Shown here one piece after another: positions 28,821-39,234 of a stretch of DNA of 64,000 nt. This stretch comes from Epilithonimonas arachidiradicis (GTDB lineage Bacteria; Bacteroidota; Bacteroidia; Flavobacteriales; Weeksellaceae), in the NCBI RefSeq assembly GCF_003610695.1, contig NZ_RAQH01000010.1, positions 116,794 to 180,793 of the forward strand, written 5' to 3'. The position numbers and the translations under genes were made by a program. The first letter of the stretch is position 1. Each line of letters opens with the position of its first letter. The notes under the pieces are model-generated. The model had not been told where the DNA came from and searched no databases. It saw only the letters and a list, made by a program, of their open reading frames with translations.

Positions 28821-29384
28821 ATGGCAACAAGCAACGATATCAAAAAAGGACTTTGTATAGAATTTAGTAATGACATTTACAAAGTGATCGAATTTTTGCA
28901 CGTAAAACCAGGAAAAGGTCCTGCTTTCGTGAGAACAAAACTAAAATCTGTAACCAACGGGAAAGTTGTAGATAACACATTCTCAGCAGGTCACAAGATC
29001 GATGAAGTAAAGGTAATTACAAGAAAATTCCAATACCTATATGAGGATGACAACGGATTTCACTTTATGAATAATGATGACTTCTCTCAGATCTACCTGA
29101 ACAAAGAGATGATCGAGAACTCCCAATTCATGAAAGCCGGGGAAGAAGTCACTATTATCCTGAAAGAAGCTGATGAAGTGCCTTTATCTGCTGAGATCCC
29201 GCCAACAGTTTATCTGGAAGTTATCGAAGCTGATCCGGGTGTGAAAGGAAATACGGCCACCAACGCACTTAAAAATGCAATCGTAGAAACAGGAGCAAGA
29301 GTTATGGTTCCGCTTTTCATTGAGCCGGGAGATAAGATCAAAGTCAATACAGAAGACGGTTCTTACCTGGAAAGGGTAAAATAA
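28821..29384 (+). CDS. efp: Elongation factor P
   Basis: 187 residues, three beta-barrel domains. Relieves ribosome stalling at proline runs. The tip loop of domain I reads KPGKGPAF, with Lys at the usual modification site. The C terminus GDKIKVNTEDGSYLERVK is canonical. It lies 28 bases after lpxA and is closed by a terminator. Confidence 0.97.
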   Translation: MATSNDIKKGLCIEFSNDIYKVIEFLHVKPGKGPAFVRTKLKSVTNGKVVDNTFSAGHKIDEVKVITRKFQYLYEDDNGFHFMNNDDFSQIYLNKEMIENSQFMKAGEEVTIILKEADEVPLSAEIPPTVYLEVIEADPGVKGNTATNALKNAIVETGARVMVPLFIEPGDKIKVNTEDGSYLERVK

Positions 29385-29390
29385 ATATAA

Positions 29391-29430
29391 GATGGAAGTC
29401 TGGAGTTGATCTTCACACTTCCATTTTTTA
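29391..29430 (+). terminator. Terminator after efp
   Basis: ATGGAAGT (29392-29399) pairs with ACTTCCAT (29417-29424), followed by Ts. Confidence 0.8.
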
Positions 29431-29433
29431 TTT

Positions 29434-29514
29434 GGGCAGCTTTATCCGCCCTCCGTTCCCGCTTTTTTCTTTTTTTGACAAAAAAAGAAAAAGAGCTCCA
29501 CTCAGGTCGGGCTG
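29434..29514 (+). repeat. Interspersed palindromic element, family 1
   Basis: Begins GGGCAGCTTTATCCGCCCTCC and closes AGCTCCACTCAGGTCGGGCTG. Between the ends is a strong A/T hairpin (T-rich 29462-29477 against A-rich 29480-29493). An inverted copy with about the same ends lies at 49397-49481. Noncoding; sits between efp and the second lpxD-like gene. Confidence 0.7.
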
Positions 29515-29581
29515 CTTGTAATTCGTATTTTCAAAATTACCAATTACAATCCCATCTAATATCTTAATTCTATATCTAGTT

Positions 29582-30484
29582 ATGACTTTTAATCAGCCAC
29601 AAAATCTTAAAACAATTGCAGATATTATTGGCGCAAAATATATAGGAGACGACAATTTCCAGGTTTTAGGAACCAACGAGATCCATATGGTTCGCCCAGG
29701 CGATATCGTTTTTGTTAACCATCCCAAATATTACGACAAAGCACTTAATTCTGCTGCAACCATTATATTAATCGACAAAGAAGTAGAATGCCCGGAAGGC
29801 AAAGCGCTTTTGGTTTCCGATGATCCTTTCAGAGATTTTAATAAAATCAATACACATTTTACCAGGATTTCAAACTTCAAAGAAGAACTTCACGATCTCG
29901 AAGTCGGAGACGGAACGTCCATCCATCCATCTGCTGTTATTGGAAATGATGTCAGAATCGGAAAAAATTGTCACATCTTCCCAAATGTTGTGATTGGCGA
30001 TAGAACCGTGATCGGCGACAACGTAGTGATTCAGTCCAATACCGTAATTGGTGGTGATGCTTTCTATTACAGGAAACTCAATGGTAATTTTGATAGATTG
30101 ATTTCTGTAGGTAACGTCGTAATCGAAAATAATGTAGAAATAGGGAACAGCTGTACGATTGACCGTGGCGTGACAGACTCTACAGTGATTGGCGAAGGCA
30201 GCATTTTGGATAATCAGATCCAGATTGGCCACGACACAGTTATTGGCAAAAGATGTCTGATAGCTTCCCAAACTGGTATCGCAGGATGTTGCATCATAGA
30301 AGATGAAGTCACAATGTGGGGACAAGTCGGGATCGCTTCTGGATTGACAATCGAATCTGGAACTGTCCTGCTTGCTCAGGTTGGTGTTAACAGAAACCTG
30401 AAAAAAGGAACTTATTTCGGTCCGATTGCTGAAGAATTCAGAGATTATCTTAGAAAAGAAGTAAAAGTCAAAAATCTGAAGTAA
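29582..30484 (+). CDS. LpxD-like acyltransferase paralogue
   Basis: 300 residues. It has the LpxD plan (uridine-binding domain, then hexapeptide helix with [23 protein letters not shown]) and a His in [14 protein letters not shown] at the catalytic position, but IGHDT replaces the IAHNV of the first LpxD. It lacks the long C-terminal helix and ends [16 protein letters not shown]. The second copy may set a different acyl chain or act on another sugar nucleotide. It is conserved next to efp and sucD in flavobacteria as far as I recall. Lipid A involvement is likely but unproven. Confidence 0.85.
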   Translation: MTFNQPQNLKTIADIIGAKYIGDDNFQVLGTNEIHMVRPGDIVFVNHPKYYDKALNSAATIILIDKEVECPEGKALLVSDDPFRDFNKINTHFTRISNFKEELHDLEVGDGTSIHPSAVIGNDVRIGKNCHIFPNVVIGDRTVIGDNVVIQSNTVIGGDAFYYRKLNGNFDRLISVGNVVIENNVEIGNSCTIDRGVTDSTVIGEGSILDNQIQIGHDTVIGKRCLIASQTGIAGCCIIEDEVTMWGQVGIASGLTIESGTVLLAQVGVNRNLKKGTYFGPIAEEFRDYLRKEVKVKNLK

Positions 30485-30543
30485 ATCATATTTTTAACCT
30501 TCAAAAAATCTGCAATTGCGAGAAAGTTTTGAATTATTATCGT

Positions 30544-30551
30544 TATTTTTG
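30544..30551 (+). promoter_or_regulatory. TAnnTTTG promoter of sucD
   Basis: TATTTTTG, 41 bases before the sucD ATG. Confidence 0.6.
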
Positions 30552-30592
30552 CGAATAACAATTTTTACAAAATCAATAAATTATAATAAAAA

Positions 30593-31465
30593 ATGTCAGT
30601 ATTAGTAAACAAAGATTCTAAAGTTATCGTACAAGGATTTACAGGTAACGAAGGTACTTTTCACGCAGGTCAGATGATCGATTACGGAACCAACGTTGTT
30701 GGCGGTGTAACTCCAGGAAAAGGAGGGACTGAGCATCTTGGTAAGCCTGTTTTCAATTCGGTTGCTGAAGCTGTAGAAAAAGCGGGCGCTAATGTGAGTA
30801 TCATTTTCGTTCCACCTGCATTTGCTGCAGATGCTGTGATGGAAGCTGCTGAAGCAGGTATCAAAGTAATCGTTTGTATTACAGAAGGAATTCCTGTTGC
30901 TGATATGGTAAAAGTAAAAGATTATATCCAGGATAGAGATGTTCGTTTGATTGGCCCTAACTGTCCGGGTATCATTACTTCTGAGGAAGCAAAAATCGGA
31001 ATTATGCCAGGCTTTGTTTTCAAAAAAGGAAAAGTAGGTATCGTTTCAAAATCAGGAACTTTAACTTACGAAGCTGCTGATCAGGTTGTGAAGGCTGGTT
31101 TCGGCGTTTCTACGGCTATCGGAATTGGTGGAGATCCAATCATTGGAACAACTACAAAAGAAGCTTTGGAGTTATTTATCAACGATCCGGAAACCGAAGC
31201 TGTGGTAATGATCGGCGAAATTGGTGGATCATTAGAAGCAGAAGCTGCAAGATGGTACAAGGCTAGCGGTTCAACAAAGCCTGTTGTAGGTTTCATCGCT
31301 GGGCAAACTGCGCCTAAGGGCAGAACAATGGGTCACGCAGGTGCAATTGTTGGTGGTGCTGATGATACGGCGCAGGCTAAGATGGCGATTATGAAAGAAA
31401 ACGGAATCCACGTTGTTGATTCTCCGGCAGAGATCGGTAAGACTGTTGCTTCAGTTTTAGCATAA
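30593..31465 (+). CDS. sucD: Succinate--CoA ligase, alpha subunit
   Basis: 290 residues. TCA-cycle step with substrate-level phosphorylation. The CoA-binding Rossmann part ([15 protein letters not shown], then [10 protein letters not shown]) is followed by the ligase domain with GPNCPGII and the active-site His in [12 protein letters not shown]. The beta subunit sucC is not in the window, so the subunits are encoded apart. It has its own promoter and terminator. Confidence 0.98.
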   Translation: MSVLVNKDSKVIVQGFTGNEGTFHAGQMIDYGTNVVGGVTPGKGGTEHLGKPVFNSVAEAVEKAGANVSIIFVPPAFAADAVMEAAEAGIKVIVCITEGIPVADMVKVKDYIQDRDVRLIGPNCPGIITSEEAKIGIMPGFVFKKGKVGIVSKSGTLTYEAADQVVKAGFGVSTAIGIGGDPIIGTTTKEALELFINDPETEAVVMIGEIGGSLEAEAARWYKASGSTKPVVGFIAGQTAPKGRTMGHAGAIVGGADDTAQAKMAIMKENGIHVVDSPAEIGKTVASVLA

Positions 31466-31494
31466 GATTAATAATGATTTAATTAAATATATTT

Positions 31495-31527
31495 GAGAAG
31501 CCCGGATAGAGCTTCTCATTTTTTTTG
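31495..31527 (+). terminator. Terminator after sucD
   Basis: GAGAAGC (31495-31501) pairs with GCTTCTC (31511-31517), followed by a run of Ts. A TAAATTTG element (31530-31537) for the next gene follows immediately. Confidence 0.85.
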
Positions 31528-31564
31528 TCTAAATTTGAATCATAAATGTTATAAACACACTGAT

Positions 31565-32242
31565 ATGAAAAAAATCCTTTTCGGATCTCTACTTTTATTA
31601 TCCATTTTATCTCAGGCGCAGGTTGATTTCAGATCTACAGAATTTGGTCTCGTTGCAGGTGGAACTTATTCCAGGGTTAGAAATGCACACAATCCTTCTG
31701 GTCCTAGGTTTTCGGTTTTAGGAGGTGTTACTGCGCAAGTTCCTATCGGCATTGCTGAGCAGTTTTATATCCAGGCGGAAGCGCTTTATTTTGGTGCTGG
31801 AGAAGGTGGGGATAGAGAATATGAAAAAGCAAAAGGAATGGAACACGCCGTTTATGCTAATAACTATCTAAGTGTTCCAATTAATTTTAAAGCTTATTTT
31901 TCTGAAGCAGAATCGGAGTTTTTTGGATTAATTGGTCCGAGATTCAATTTTCTCATCAGCCAGAAAGTGAAAAATTATCCGGCTGGAAGAGACTATTATG
32001 ATCCTAACATCATTAATCCCGAATATCCGAATATTAATGGAAAAGCCAATTCTTTTAATTTAGGAATTGGTGCGGGAGTCGGATTTAGTTACAAAAGACA
32101 ATTGGAAATCGCTTTGAAATACGACATCGGATTATCAAATGCTTATCCCAATCTTGTAGAGGCTTGGACAATGGACCCCAACACGCAAAAGAAAAAATCT
32201 GAACAAGTTCTAAGTCTGGGACTGACTTATTTCTTCAAATAA
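31565..32242 (+). CDS. Outer-membrane beta-barrel protein (PorT/OMP_b-brl_2-like)
   Basis: 225 residues from ATG 31565, chosen because MKKILFGSLLLLSILSQAQ is a signal peptide; the upstream open frame overlaps the terminator. Alternating strands (GLVAGGTYSRVRN, FYIQAEALYFGAG, NNYLSVPINFKAYF, LIGPRFNFLIS) ending with SLGLTYFFK make an 8-10 strand barrel ending in an aromatic residue, as outer-membrane assembly requires. The generic family includes PorT of the type IX secretion system, but the match is to the fold only. Closed by a terminator shared with recA. Confidence 0.82.
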   Translation: MKKILFGSLLLLSILSQAQVDFRSTEFGLVAGGTYSRVRNAHNPSGPRFSVLGGVTAQVPIGIAEQFYIQAEALYFGAGEGGDREYEKAKGMEHAVYANNYLSVPINFKAYFSEAESEFFGLIGPRFNFLISQKVKNYPAGRDYYDPNIINPEYPNINGKANSFNLGIGAGVGFSYKRQLEIALKYDIGLSNAYPNLVEAWTMDPNTQKKKSEQVLSLGLTYFFK

Positions 32243-32269
32243 AAAATGCGGTGAACTTCACCGCATTTT
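32243..32269. terminator. Bidirectional terminator between barrel protein and recA
   Basis: AAAATGCGGTGA (32243-32254) pairs exactly with TCACCGCATTTT (32258-32269). It can serve both convergent genes. Confidence 0.9.
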
Positions 32270-32272
32270 CTT

Positions 32273-33274
32273 TTATTTTTGTTTGATCAGTTCCTTGATC
32301 TTATTTTCGATTTCTTCGGATAACTCTGGGTTATCTTTCAAAACATCTTTCACGGCATCGCGACCTTGTCCCAGTTTTGTATCCTCATAACTAAACCAGG
32401 AACCACTTTTTTTGACAACACCCAAATCAACAGCAGTATCCAGGATCTCTCCAACTTTGGAGACACCCTCGCCATACATAATATCAAATTCAGCTTGTTT
32501 GAATGGTGGCGCTACTTTGTTTTTCACAACTTTTACTTTTACTCGGCTACCGATGGCTTCGTCACCGTTTTTGATTGGTGCACTGGCTTTTCTGATATCA
32601 ATTCTTACAGAGGCGTAGAATTTAAGAGCATTACCACCAGTCGTAGTTTCAGGATTTCCGAACATTACGCCAATTTTTTCACGAAGCTGGTTGATGAAAA
32701 TAACTGTACATTTTGTTCGGTTGATTGTAGCCGTTAGTTTTCTCAAAGCCTGAGACATCAATCTTGCGTGAAGACCCATTTTAGAATCTCCCATTTCACC
32801 TTCGATTTCAGCCTTAGGTGTCAAAGCAGCAACAGAGTCGATGACAACGATGTCAATAGCTCCAGATCTGATCAGGTTATCAGCAATTTCTAATGCCTGC
32901 TCACCATTGTCCGGCTGAGAAATAATCAGGTTTTCAAGATCTATTCCCAATTTAGCGGCGTAGCTTCTGTCAAAAGCGTGCTCCGCATCTATAAAAGCTG
33001 CTATTCCGCCCGCTTTTTGAGCTTCTGCGATAGCGTGAAGTGTAAGGGTGGTCTTACCAGAAGATTCGGGTCCGTAGATCTCGATGATTCTCCCTCTTGG
33101 ATAACCGCCAACACCTAAAGCAAGGTCGATTCCCAAAGATCCGGAAGGAATCACTTCAATAGTTGTATCTACAGAATCCTCACCCAAGGTCATTACAGTC
33201 CCTTTTCCGTAGGTTTTATCTAGTTTTTCAAGCACCAATTGGAGTGCTTTTTTCTTATCGTCGTTTGTACTCAT
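32273..33274 (-). CDS. recA: Recombinase A
   Basis: 333 residues. Strand exchange and SOS co-protease. Walker A is [10 protein letters not shown] (about residues 69-78). Other marks are the loop [27 protein letters not shown] (L2 region) and [21 protein letters not shown] (Walker B, L1). The product ends soon after the core ([11 protein letters not shown]) with a short C-terminal tail. No recX adjoins. No intein is present. Confidence 0.98.
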   Translation of the reverse strand: MSTNDDKKKALQLVLEKLDKTYGKGTVMTLGEDSVDTTIEVIPSGSLGIDLALGVGGYPRGRIIEIYGPESSGKTTLTLHAIAEAQKAGGIAAFIDAEHAFDRSYAAKLGIDLENLIISQPDNGEQALEIADNLIRSGAIDIVVIDSVAALTPKAEIEGEMGDSKMGLHARLMSQALRKLTATINRTKCTVIFINQLREKIGVMFGNPETTTGGNALKFYASVRIDIRKASAPIKNGDEAIGSRVKVKVVKNKVAPPFKQAEFDIMYGEGVSKVGEILDTAVDLGVVKKSGSWFSYEDTKLGQGRDAVKDVLKDNPELSEEIENKIKELIKQK

Positions 33275-33422
33275 TATATCAAAAAATTATTCTCAAAAAT
33301 AATCATTTTAATCTGGAAAGGCAATTTTTTTATCAGATAAAAAATAAAGCTGAGTTGCTTAAAATTAAAATATCATTAATGTCAAAAAATTAATAATATG
33401 TTATAATATCCAAATTATCATT

Positions 33423-33430
33423 TAAATTTG
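33423..33430 (+). promoter_or_regulatory. TAnnTTTG promoter of the delta-60 repeat gene
   Basis: TAAATTTG, 16 bases before ATG 33447. Confidence 0.6.
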
Positions 33431-33446
33431 TGAATATTTTTTAAGA

Positions 33447-35933
33447 ATGAAAAAAAGTTTATTGTTTATATTTTTTCTTTTCCTATTTTATGCGCAGGCA
33501 CAAAAACCGGGAGATGTAGATACAAGCTTTAATTCAGCTGATTTAGGTTTTGGTTTTGGAGATGGTGCAAACGACTATGTGAAGGATGTCATGATTCAGC
33601 CAGATGGGAAAATCATTATCGGCGGCGATTTTACCATTTACAATACAAATACAGCAAAATCCCTGGCCAGGATTAATTCTGACGGAAGTTTTGATAATAC
33701 GTTTCTAATTGGTTCGGGTGCTAATGATTATGTGTCTTCTTTTGTTGCACAACCAGATGGGAAGCTTATTGTTTGTGGGAGTTTTACAAACTTCAACGGA
33801 GTTTCTAAAAACAGAATTGTTAGGCTTAACCCTAATGGAAGCACTGATACAAGTTTTGTAATTGGAACTGGTGCGGATGGTGTAATCGAGTGTGTTGTCG
33901 TTCAGCCGGATGGGAAAATCATTATTGGAGGACAGTTCACCAAGTATAATGGTGTCAACAGAAAATATCTCGCACGACTTAATGTTGATGGATCGCTGGA
34001 CACCAATTTTGATACAAGTGCAGGCTTCAATTCGCATGTTTATTCTTTAGCAATTCAGCCGGATGGGAAAATCTTAGCAGGAGGCAATTTCACGTTGTAT
34101 AATTCGGTTACAAAAAATTATTTAGTCAGACTTAATTCGGATGCGAGTATTGACGAGACTTTTGTGAATACAGGAGCCAATAATATCGTTTACAAAATAT
34201 TGTTATCTAACGACGGGAAAATATTTCTTGGTGGAAAATTTACCAAGTATAATAATGTGACAAAAAACTCAATCCTAAAGCTGAACGAAGATGGAAGTAT
34301 TGATGAAAGTTTCAACATTGGGTCTGGAGCAAATAATGTGGTTAGGAATATTTTAATTTTAAGTAATAATAAAGTATTGCTAGGAGGAGATTTTACAGCC
34401 TATAATGGTATGGTTAGAAGCTATGTAGCTATTGTTAATGAGAATGGATCGATTGACGCTAGTTTTATTCCGAGTAAAGGTTTTGGAGCAAGTGTTACGA
34501 GTTTTCAGCAGCAGAGTGATGGTAAATTGGTAGTAGGAGGGAGCTATACAAATTTTAATAATAATATCGAACGCTATATCACAAGGGTTAATTTCGATGG
34601 CAGTTTAGACAATAGCTTTAATCCGGGCAATGGCGCAGACGGAAATATCAGAGCGGTTGCTACTCAATCAGATAAAAAAATGATTATTGCCGGAAATTTT
34701 AACAGCTTCAATGATAATCTTAATAGCAGACTTGCGAGAATCGATACTGATGGCAATATCGACACATCTTTGCAAGTACCAATTGGAACAGATCAATTGA
34801 TACGAACTGTTGCTGTTCAAAATGATGACAAAATCCTTATTGGCGGTGATTTTTTAACCTTTAATAATCTTCAGAAATCTTATCTTGCCAGGCTAACTTC
34901 TACAGGAAGTCTAGATGCAAGCTTCAGTATTGGTTATGGCCCTACAGAACCTGTAAGAGAAATTTTAATTCAGCCTGATGGCAAAATTCTGATATGTGGG
35001 GATTTTACTGTTTTTAATACGAAGACAGCTAATCGAATAATTAGATTGAATCCTGATGGAACTATCGATAGCAGCTTCTTGCCGGTAAGTGGCAGTAATG
35101 GAAATGTTTATACAATGAAATTACAATCTGATAATAAAATCATAATCGCAGGAACTTTCACGACTTATGACGGCGTTGCAAGAAACAGGATTGCCAGATT
35201 GAATCCTGATGGAACCCTGGATACAACTTTTACTATCGGAACTGGAGCTAATAATACAATTAGCAGTCTATTGATTCAGGAAGATGGGAAAATCATCATT
35301 GGTGGCAATTTTACAACTTTTGCAGGTGTATCTTCAAATCGAATTGCCAGACTTAATACTAACGGTAGCAGAGATACAACTTTTACAAGTGGCGCTGGAG
35401 CCAATGCTTCTGTAGAAACTTTGACACTTGAAGCCAATGGTAAAATTCTAATCGGAGGCAGTTTTACCAAATTCAATAATATCAATAGAAATTATATTGC
35501 CAGACTTACTAAAGATGGCGCTCTGGATGATACATTCAACAAAATTGAAAGTGGTGCTAACAAAGCTGTTTATAAAATCATTAATCAAGACGATAAATTC
35601 ATCGCAGTCGGAGATTTCACTTCTTATAATGGCGTTGGCAGAAACCGAATTACAAGAATTTTTGGAGGAGAAGAAGAACATCTGGCTACGAATAATGATA
35701 TTTCTAAAGTTAAAATCTATCCGAATCCAACATCAGATAAATTGTTTATTTCATCTTCATTAGATTTAATCAAATATGAAATTTATGATTTTACAGGACA
35801 AAAATTGGTGGACAAATCCTTTGATAATCGAAATAAGAGTATAGAAGTTAATTATCTAAAAAAAGGCATTTACATTTTGAAATTAATTGACAAGAATCAA
35901 AAAGTTCAAACTGTAAAATTTTTAATTGAATAA
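33447..35933 (+). CDS. Delta-60 repeat protein with T9SS type A sorting domain
   Basis: 828 residues, exported: signal peptide MKKSLLFIFFLFLFYAQAQ. It is built of about 13 complete and one partial repeats of 50-52 residues, each of the form QPDGKIIIGGDFTxYN ... RIARLNxDGSxDxxF. These are delta-60 repeats, which form beta-propeller-like or solenoid structures. The last 75 residues are a type IX secretion sorting domain (VKIYPNPTSDKLFISS, ending VQTVKFLIE), so the protein is carried across the outer membrane and probably released or attached at the surface. Adhesion or sensing is possible; no catalytic site is seen. Confidence 0.9.
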   Translation: MKKSLLFIFFLFLFYAQAQKPGDVDTSFNSADLGFGFGDGANDYVKDVMIQPDGKIIIGGDFTIYNTNTAKSLARINSDGSFDNTFLIGSGANDYVSSFVAQPDGKLIVCGSFTNFNGVSKNRIVRLNPNGSTDTSFVIGTGADGVIECVVVQPDGKIIIGGQFTKYNGVNRKYLARLNVDGSLDTNFDTSAGFNSHVYSLAIQPDGKILAGGNFTLYNSVTKNYLVRLNSDASIDETFVNTGANNIVYKILLSNDGKIFLGGKFTKYNNVTKNSILKLNEDGSIDESFNIGSGANNVVRNILILSNNKVLLGGDFTAYNGMVRSYVAIVNENGSIDASFIPSKGFGASVTSFQQQSDGKLVVGGSYTNFNNNIERYITRVNFDGSLDNSFNPGNGADGNIRAVATQSDKKMIIAGNFNSFNDNLNSRLARIDTDGNIDTSLQVPIGTDQLIRTVAVQNDDKILIGGDFLTFNNLQKSYLARLTSTGSLDASFSIGYGPTEPVREILIQPDGKILICGDFTVFNTKTANRIIRLNPDGTIDSSFLPVSGSNGNVYTMKLQSDNKIIIAGTFTTYDGVARNRIARLNPDGTLDTTFTIGTGANNTISSLLIQEDGKIIIGGNFTTFAGVSSNRIARLNTNGSRDTTFTSGAGANASVETLTLEANGKILIGGSFTKFNNINRNYIARLTKDGALDDTFNKIESGANKAVYKIINQDDKFIAVGDFTSYNGVGRNRITRIFGGEEEHLATNNDISKVKIYPNPTSDKLFISSSLDLIKYEIYDFTGQKLVDKSFDNRNKSIEVNYLKKGIYILKLIDKNQKVQTVKFLIE
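33585..35670 (+). repeat. In-gene tandem repeat, about 153-bp period
   Basis: The DNA copy of the delta-60 repeats. Each unit is 150-156 bases, and all units keep the reading frame. CAGCCGGATGGGAAAATC-like starts recur at 33597, 33900 and 34053 with small changes. Units have diverged, so recent expansion is not obvious. Confidence 0.8.
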
Positions 35934-35935
35934 TA

Positions 35936-35965
35936 AAAAACCTCTGAAGAAATTCAGAGGTTTTT
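35936..35965. terminator. Bidirectional terminator between the T9SS protein and gapA
   Basis: AAAAACCTCTGAA pairs with TTCAGAGGTTTTT with a 4-base loop; T and A tracts on both sides. Confidence 0.9.
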
Positions 35966-35984
35966 ATTTTGATTCAGCTTCAGA

Positions 35985-37037
<1,053 letters not shown>

Positions 37038-38024
37038 TTACATCGCCAAAATCTCAGCGATCTGAAGTAAGTTTTTGTCGATTTCGTTATGCTTTTTAAT
37101 AGCTTCTTCTATTGGGGTATAGGTGATTTTGTTTGACTGCATCCCAACCATTACTTTGTTTCGGCCTTCCATTAGTCCTATAACTGCTCCGTAACCAAGA
37201 TTGCTGGCAAGAACTCGGTCTGCGCAGCTTGGAGAACCGCCTCTTTGGATATGTCCCAAAATAGTCACACGGATGTCATAAGATGGGAATTCTTCTTTTG
37301 TTGCTTTGGCAAGATCATAGATACTTCCCAATTCTTCGCCTTCAGCAACAACGACTATGCTGGATGATTTACCCACTTTTTCCGCCATTCGGAAAGTGCT
37401 GAAAAGGTCTTCCATACTGTCTTTTCTTTCAGGGATCAGAATGTCAAGAGCTCCTGTCGCGATTCCACTGTTAAGCGCTATAAATCCGGCATCTCTGCCC
37501 ATTACTTCCACAAAAAACACTCGGTTATGAGAAGTGGCTGTATCACGGATTTTGTCAATAGCGTCCATAGCTGTATTAAGAGCTGTATCGTAACCAATTG
37601 TGTTATCAGTTCCAAAAATATCATTGTCAATAGTTCCCGGAATGCCGATTACTTTGATCCCGAATTCTTCATTGAAAATCTTGGCACCGGTAAAACTTCC
37701 GTCTCCACCAATGCAAACCAAAGCGTCAATACCGAGTTTCTGACATTGTTCATAAGCTTTTTTTCTTCCTTCCGCTGTCATAAATTCTTTTGATCTTGCA
37801 GATTTCAGAATTGTTCCTCCTTGATTGATTATATTTTTTACGGAACGAGGTCCCATTTTCGTAACATCACCTGCAATTAATCCATTATAACCCTCACGAA
37901 TTCCGTAACAGTCTATGTTAAAATGATTTGCTGTTCTTACAACTGCTCTAAGAGCGGCATTCATCCCCGGAGCATCTCCTCCTGAGGTCAAAACCGCAAT
38001 AGATTTTATGTTGTTTTCTGACAT
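37038..38024 (-). CDS. pfkA: ATP-dependent 6-phosphofructokinase
   Basis: 328 residues. Commits fructose-6-phosphate to glycolysis. The PfkA set is complete: SGGDAPGMNAALR, GGDGSFTGA, and the active-site PGTIDNDIFGTDNTIGYDTA (about residues 124-143). Gly in the GGDGS motif indicates ATP rather than pyrophosphate as donor. It is the first gene of the pfkA-gapA unit. Confidence 0.98.
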   Translation of the reverse strand: MSENNIKSIAVLTSGGDAPGMNAALRAVVRTANHFNIDCYGIREGYNGLIAGDVTKMGPRSVKNIINQGGTILKSARSKEFMTAEGRKKAYEQCQKLGIDALVCIGGDGSFTGAKIFNEEFGIKVIGIPGTIDNDIFGTDNTIGYDTALNTAMDAIDKIRDTATSHNRVFFVEVMGRDAGFIALNSGIATGALDILIPERKDSMEDLFSTFRMAEKVGKSSSIVVVAEGEELGSIYDLAKATKEEFPSYDIRVTILGHIQRGGSPSCADRVLASNLGYGAVIGLMEGRNKVMVGMQSNKITYTPIEEAIKKHNEIDKNLLQIAEILAM

Positions 38025-38044
38025 ATTTTTAATTTTTTTCTAAG

Positions 38045-38052
38045 CAAATTTA
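38045..38052 (-). promoter_or_regulatory. TAnnTTTG promoter of pfkA-gapA
   Basis: TAAATTTG on the minus strand, about 20 bases before the pfkA ATG. Confidence 0.6.
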
Positions 38053-38240
38053 CGAAAAATCAACCATATTTTAACACTCATAATGGTCTTGATGGATAAA
38101 TATATCATAGGATAACAGAATTAATAATACGGTAATATGACAAAAATCAAACTGAATATGATTAAGGAAATAATTAAGTTTATTATATTTACGAGCAATA
38201 CAAAACAGAATTTTAAACTAATAAAAAATACATTATCATT

Positions 38241-39173
38241 ATGAAAGTTACCGTAGTTGGAGCTGGTGCAGTAGGAGCAAGCTGTGCAGAATATATCGCG
38301 ATGAAAGACTTCGCTTCAGAAGTTGTTTTGGTGGATATCAAAGAAGGATTTGCAGAAGGAAAAGCAATGGACCTGATGCAGACAGCTTCCCTTAATGGTT
38401 TCGATACCAAAATCACAGGGACTACCGGAGATTATTCCAAGACTGCAGGTTCAAAAGTAGCGGTGATCACTTCCGGGATTCCTAGAAAACCAGGGATGAC
38501 AAGAGAAGAATTGATCGGAATCAATGCCGGAATTGTAAAAGAAGTAACAGAAAACTTAGTAAAACACTCGCCCGATGTAATCATTATCGTGGTTTCTAAC
38601 CCAATGGATACAATGGCGTATTTGGTTCACAAAACATCAGGTCTTCCAAAGGAAAGAATCATCGGAATGGGAGGTGCTTTAGACTCAGCGAGATTCAAAT
38701 ACAGATTAGCAGAAGCGCTGGAAAGTCCAATTTCTGATGTTGACGGAATGGTAATCGCTGCGCACTCTGATACAGGAATGTTGCCATTATTCAGCAAAGC
38801 AACAAGAAACGGTGTTCCGGTTTCCGAATTCTTGACTGATGAGCAAAAAGCTTCTGTTATCGAAGAAACTAAAGTTGGTGGAGCAACCTTGACCAAATTA
38901 TTAGGAACTTCTGCTTGGTATGCGCCAGGTGCGGCTGTTTCTGTAATGGTTCAGTCTATTCTTTGCGACCAAAAGAAAATGATTCCTTGCTCATTGATGC
39001 TTGAAGGCGAATACGGGCAAAATGATATCTGTCTTGGTGTCCCAGCGATCATCGGGAAAAATGGGGTTGAGAAAATCGTGAACATCACTTTGACTGTAGA
39101 TGAGCAATTGAAATTTGCTGAAGCTGCGCAAGCTGTAAGAGAAGTCAACGGAGACCTTAAGTTCCAATCTTAA
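38241..39173 (+). CDS. mdh: Malate dehydrogenase
   Basis: 310 residues. Oxidises malate to oxaloacetate. The NAD motif is VVGAGAVGASCAEYIA. The substrate loop GIPRKPGMTREEL holds the two Arg that select the second carboxylate, which separates MDH from lactate dehydrogenase. Further marks are SNPMDTMAYL and the catalytic His in AAHSDTGMLP. The length and the LDH-like type correspond to the tetrameric MDH type 3. Divergent from pfkA; closed by a terminator. Confidence 0.97.
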   Translation: MKVTVVGAGAVGASCAEYIAMKDFASEVVLVDIKEGFAEGKAMDLMQTASLNGFDTKITGTTGDYSKTAGSKVAVITSGIPRKPGMTREELIGINAGIVKEVTENLVKHSPDVIIIVVSNPMDTMAYLVHKTSGLPKERIIGMGGALDSARFKYRLAEALESPISDVDGMVIAAHSDTGMLPLFSKATRNGVPVSEFLTDEQKASVIEETKVGGATLTKLLGTSAWYAPGAAVSVMVQSILCDQKKMIPCSLMLEGEYGQNDICLGVPAIIGKNGVEKIVNITLTVDEQLKFAEAAQAVREVNGDLKFQS

Positions 39174-39188
39174 GATTCCAGATAAATT

Positions 39189-39216
39189 AAACCATCTCAA
39201 TTTGAGATGGTTTTTT
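39189..39216. terminator. Terminator between mdh and the lipoprotein gene
   Basis: AAACCATCTCAA/TTTGAGATGGTTT stem with trailing Ts; convergent genes share it. Confidence 0.9.
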
Positions 39217-39234
39217 GTTTTTAATTAATTTCAA

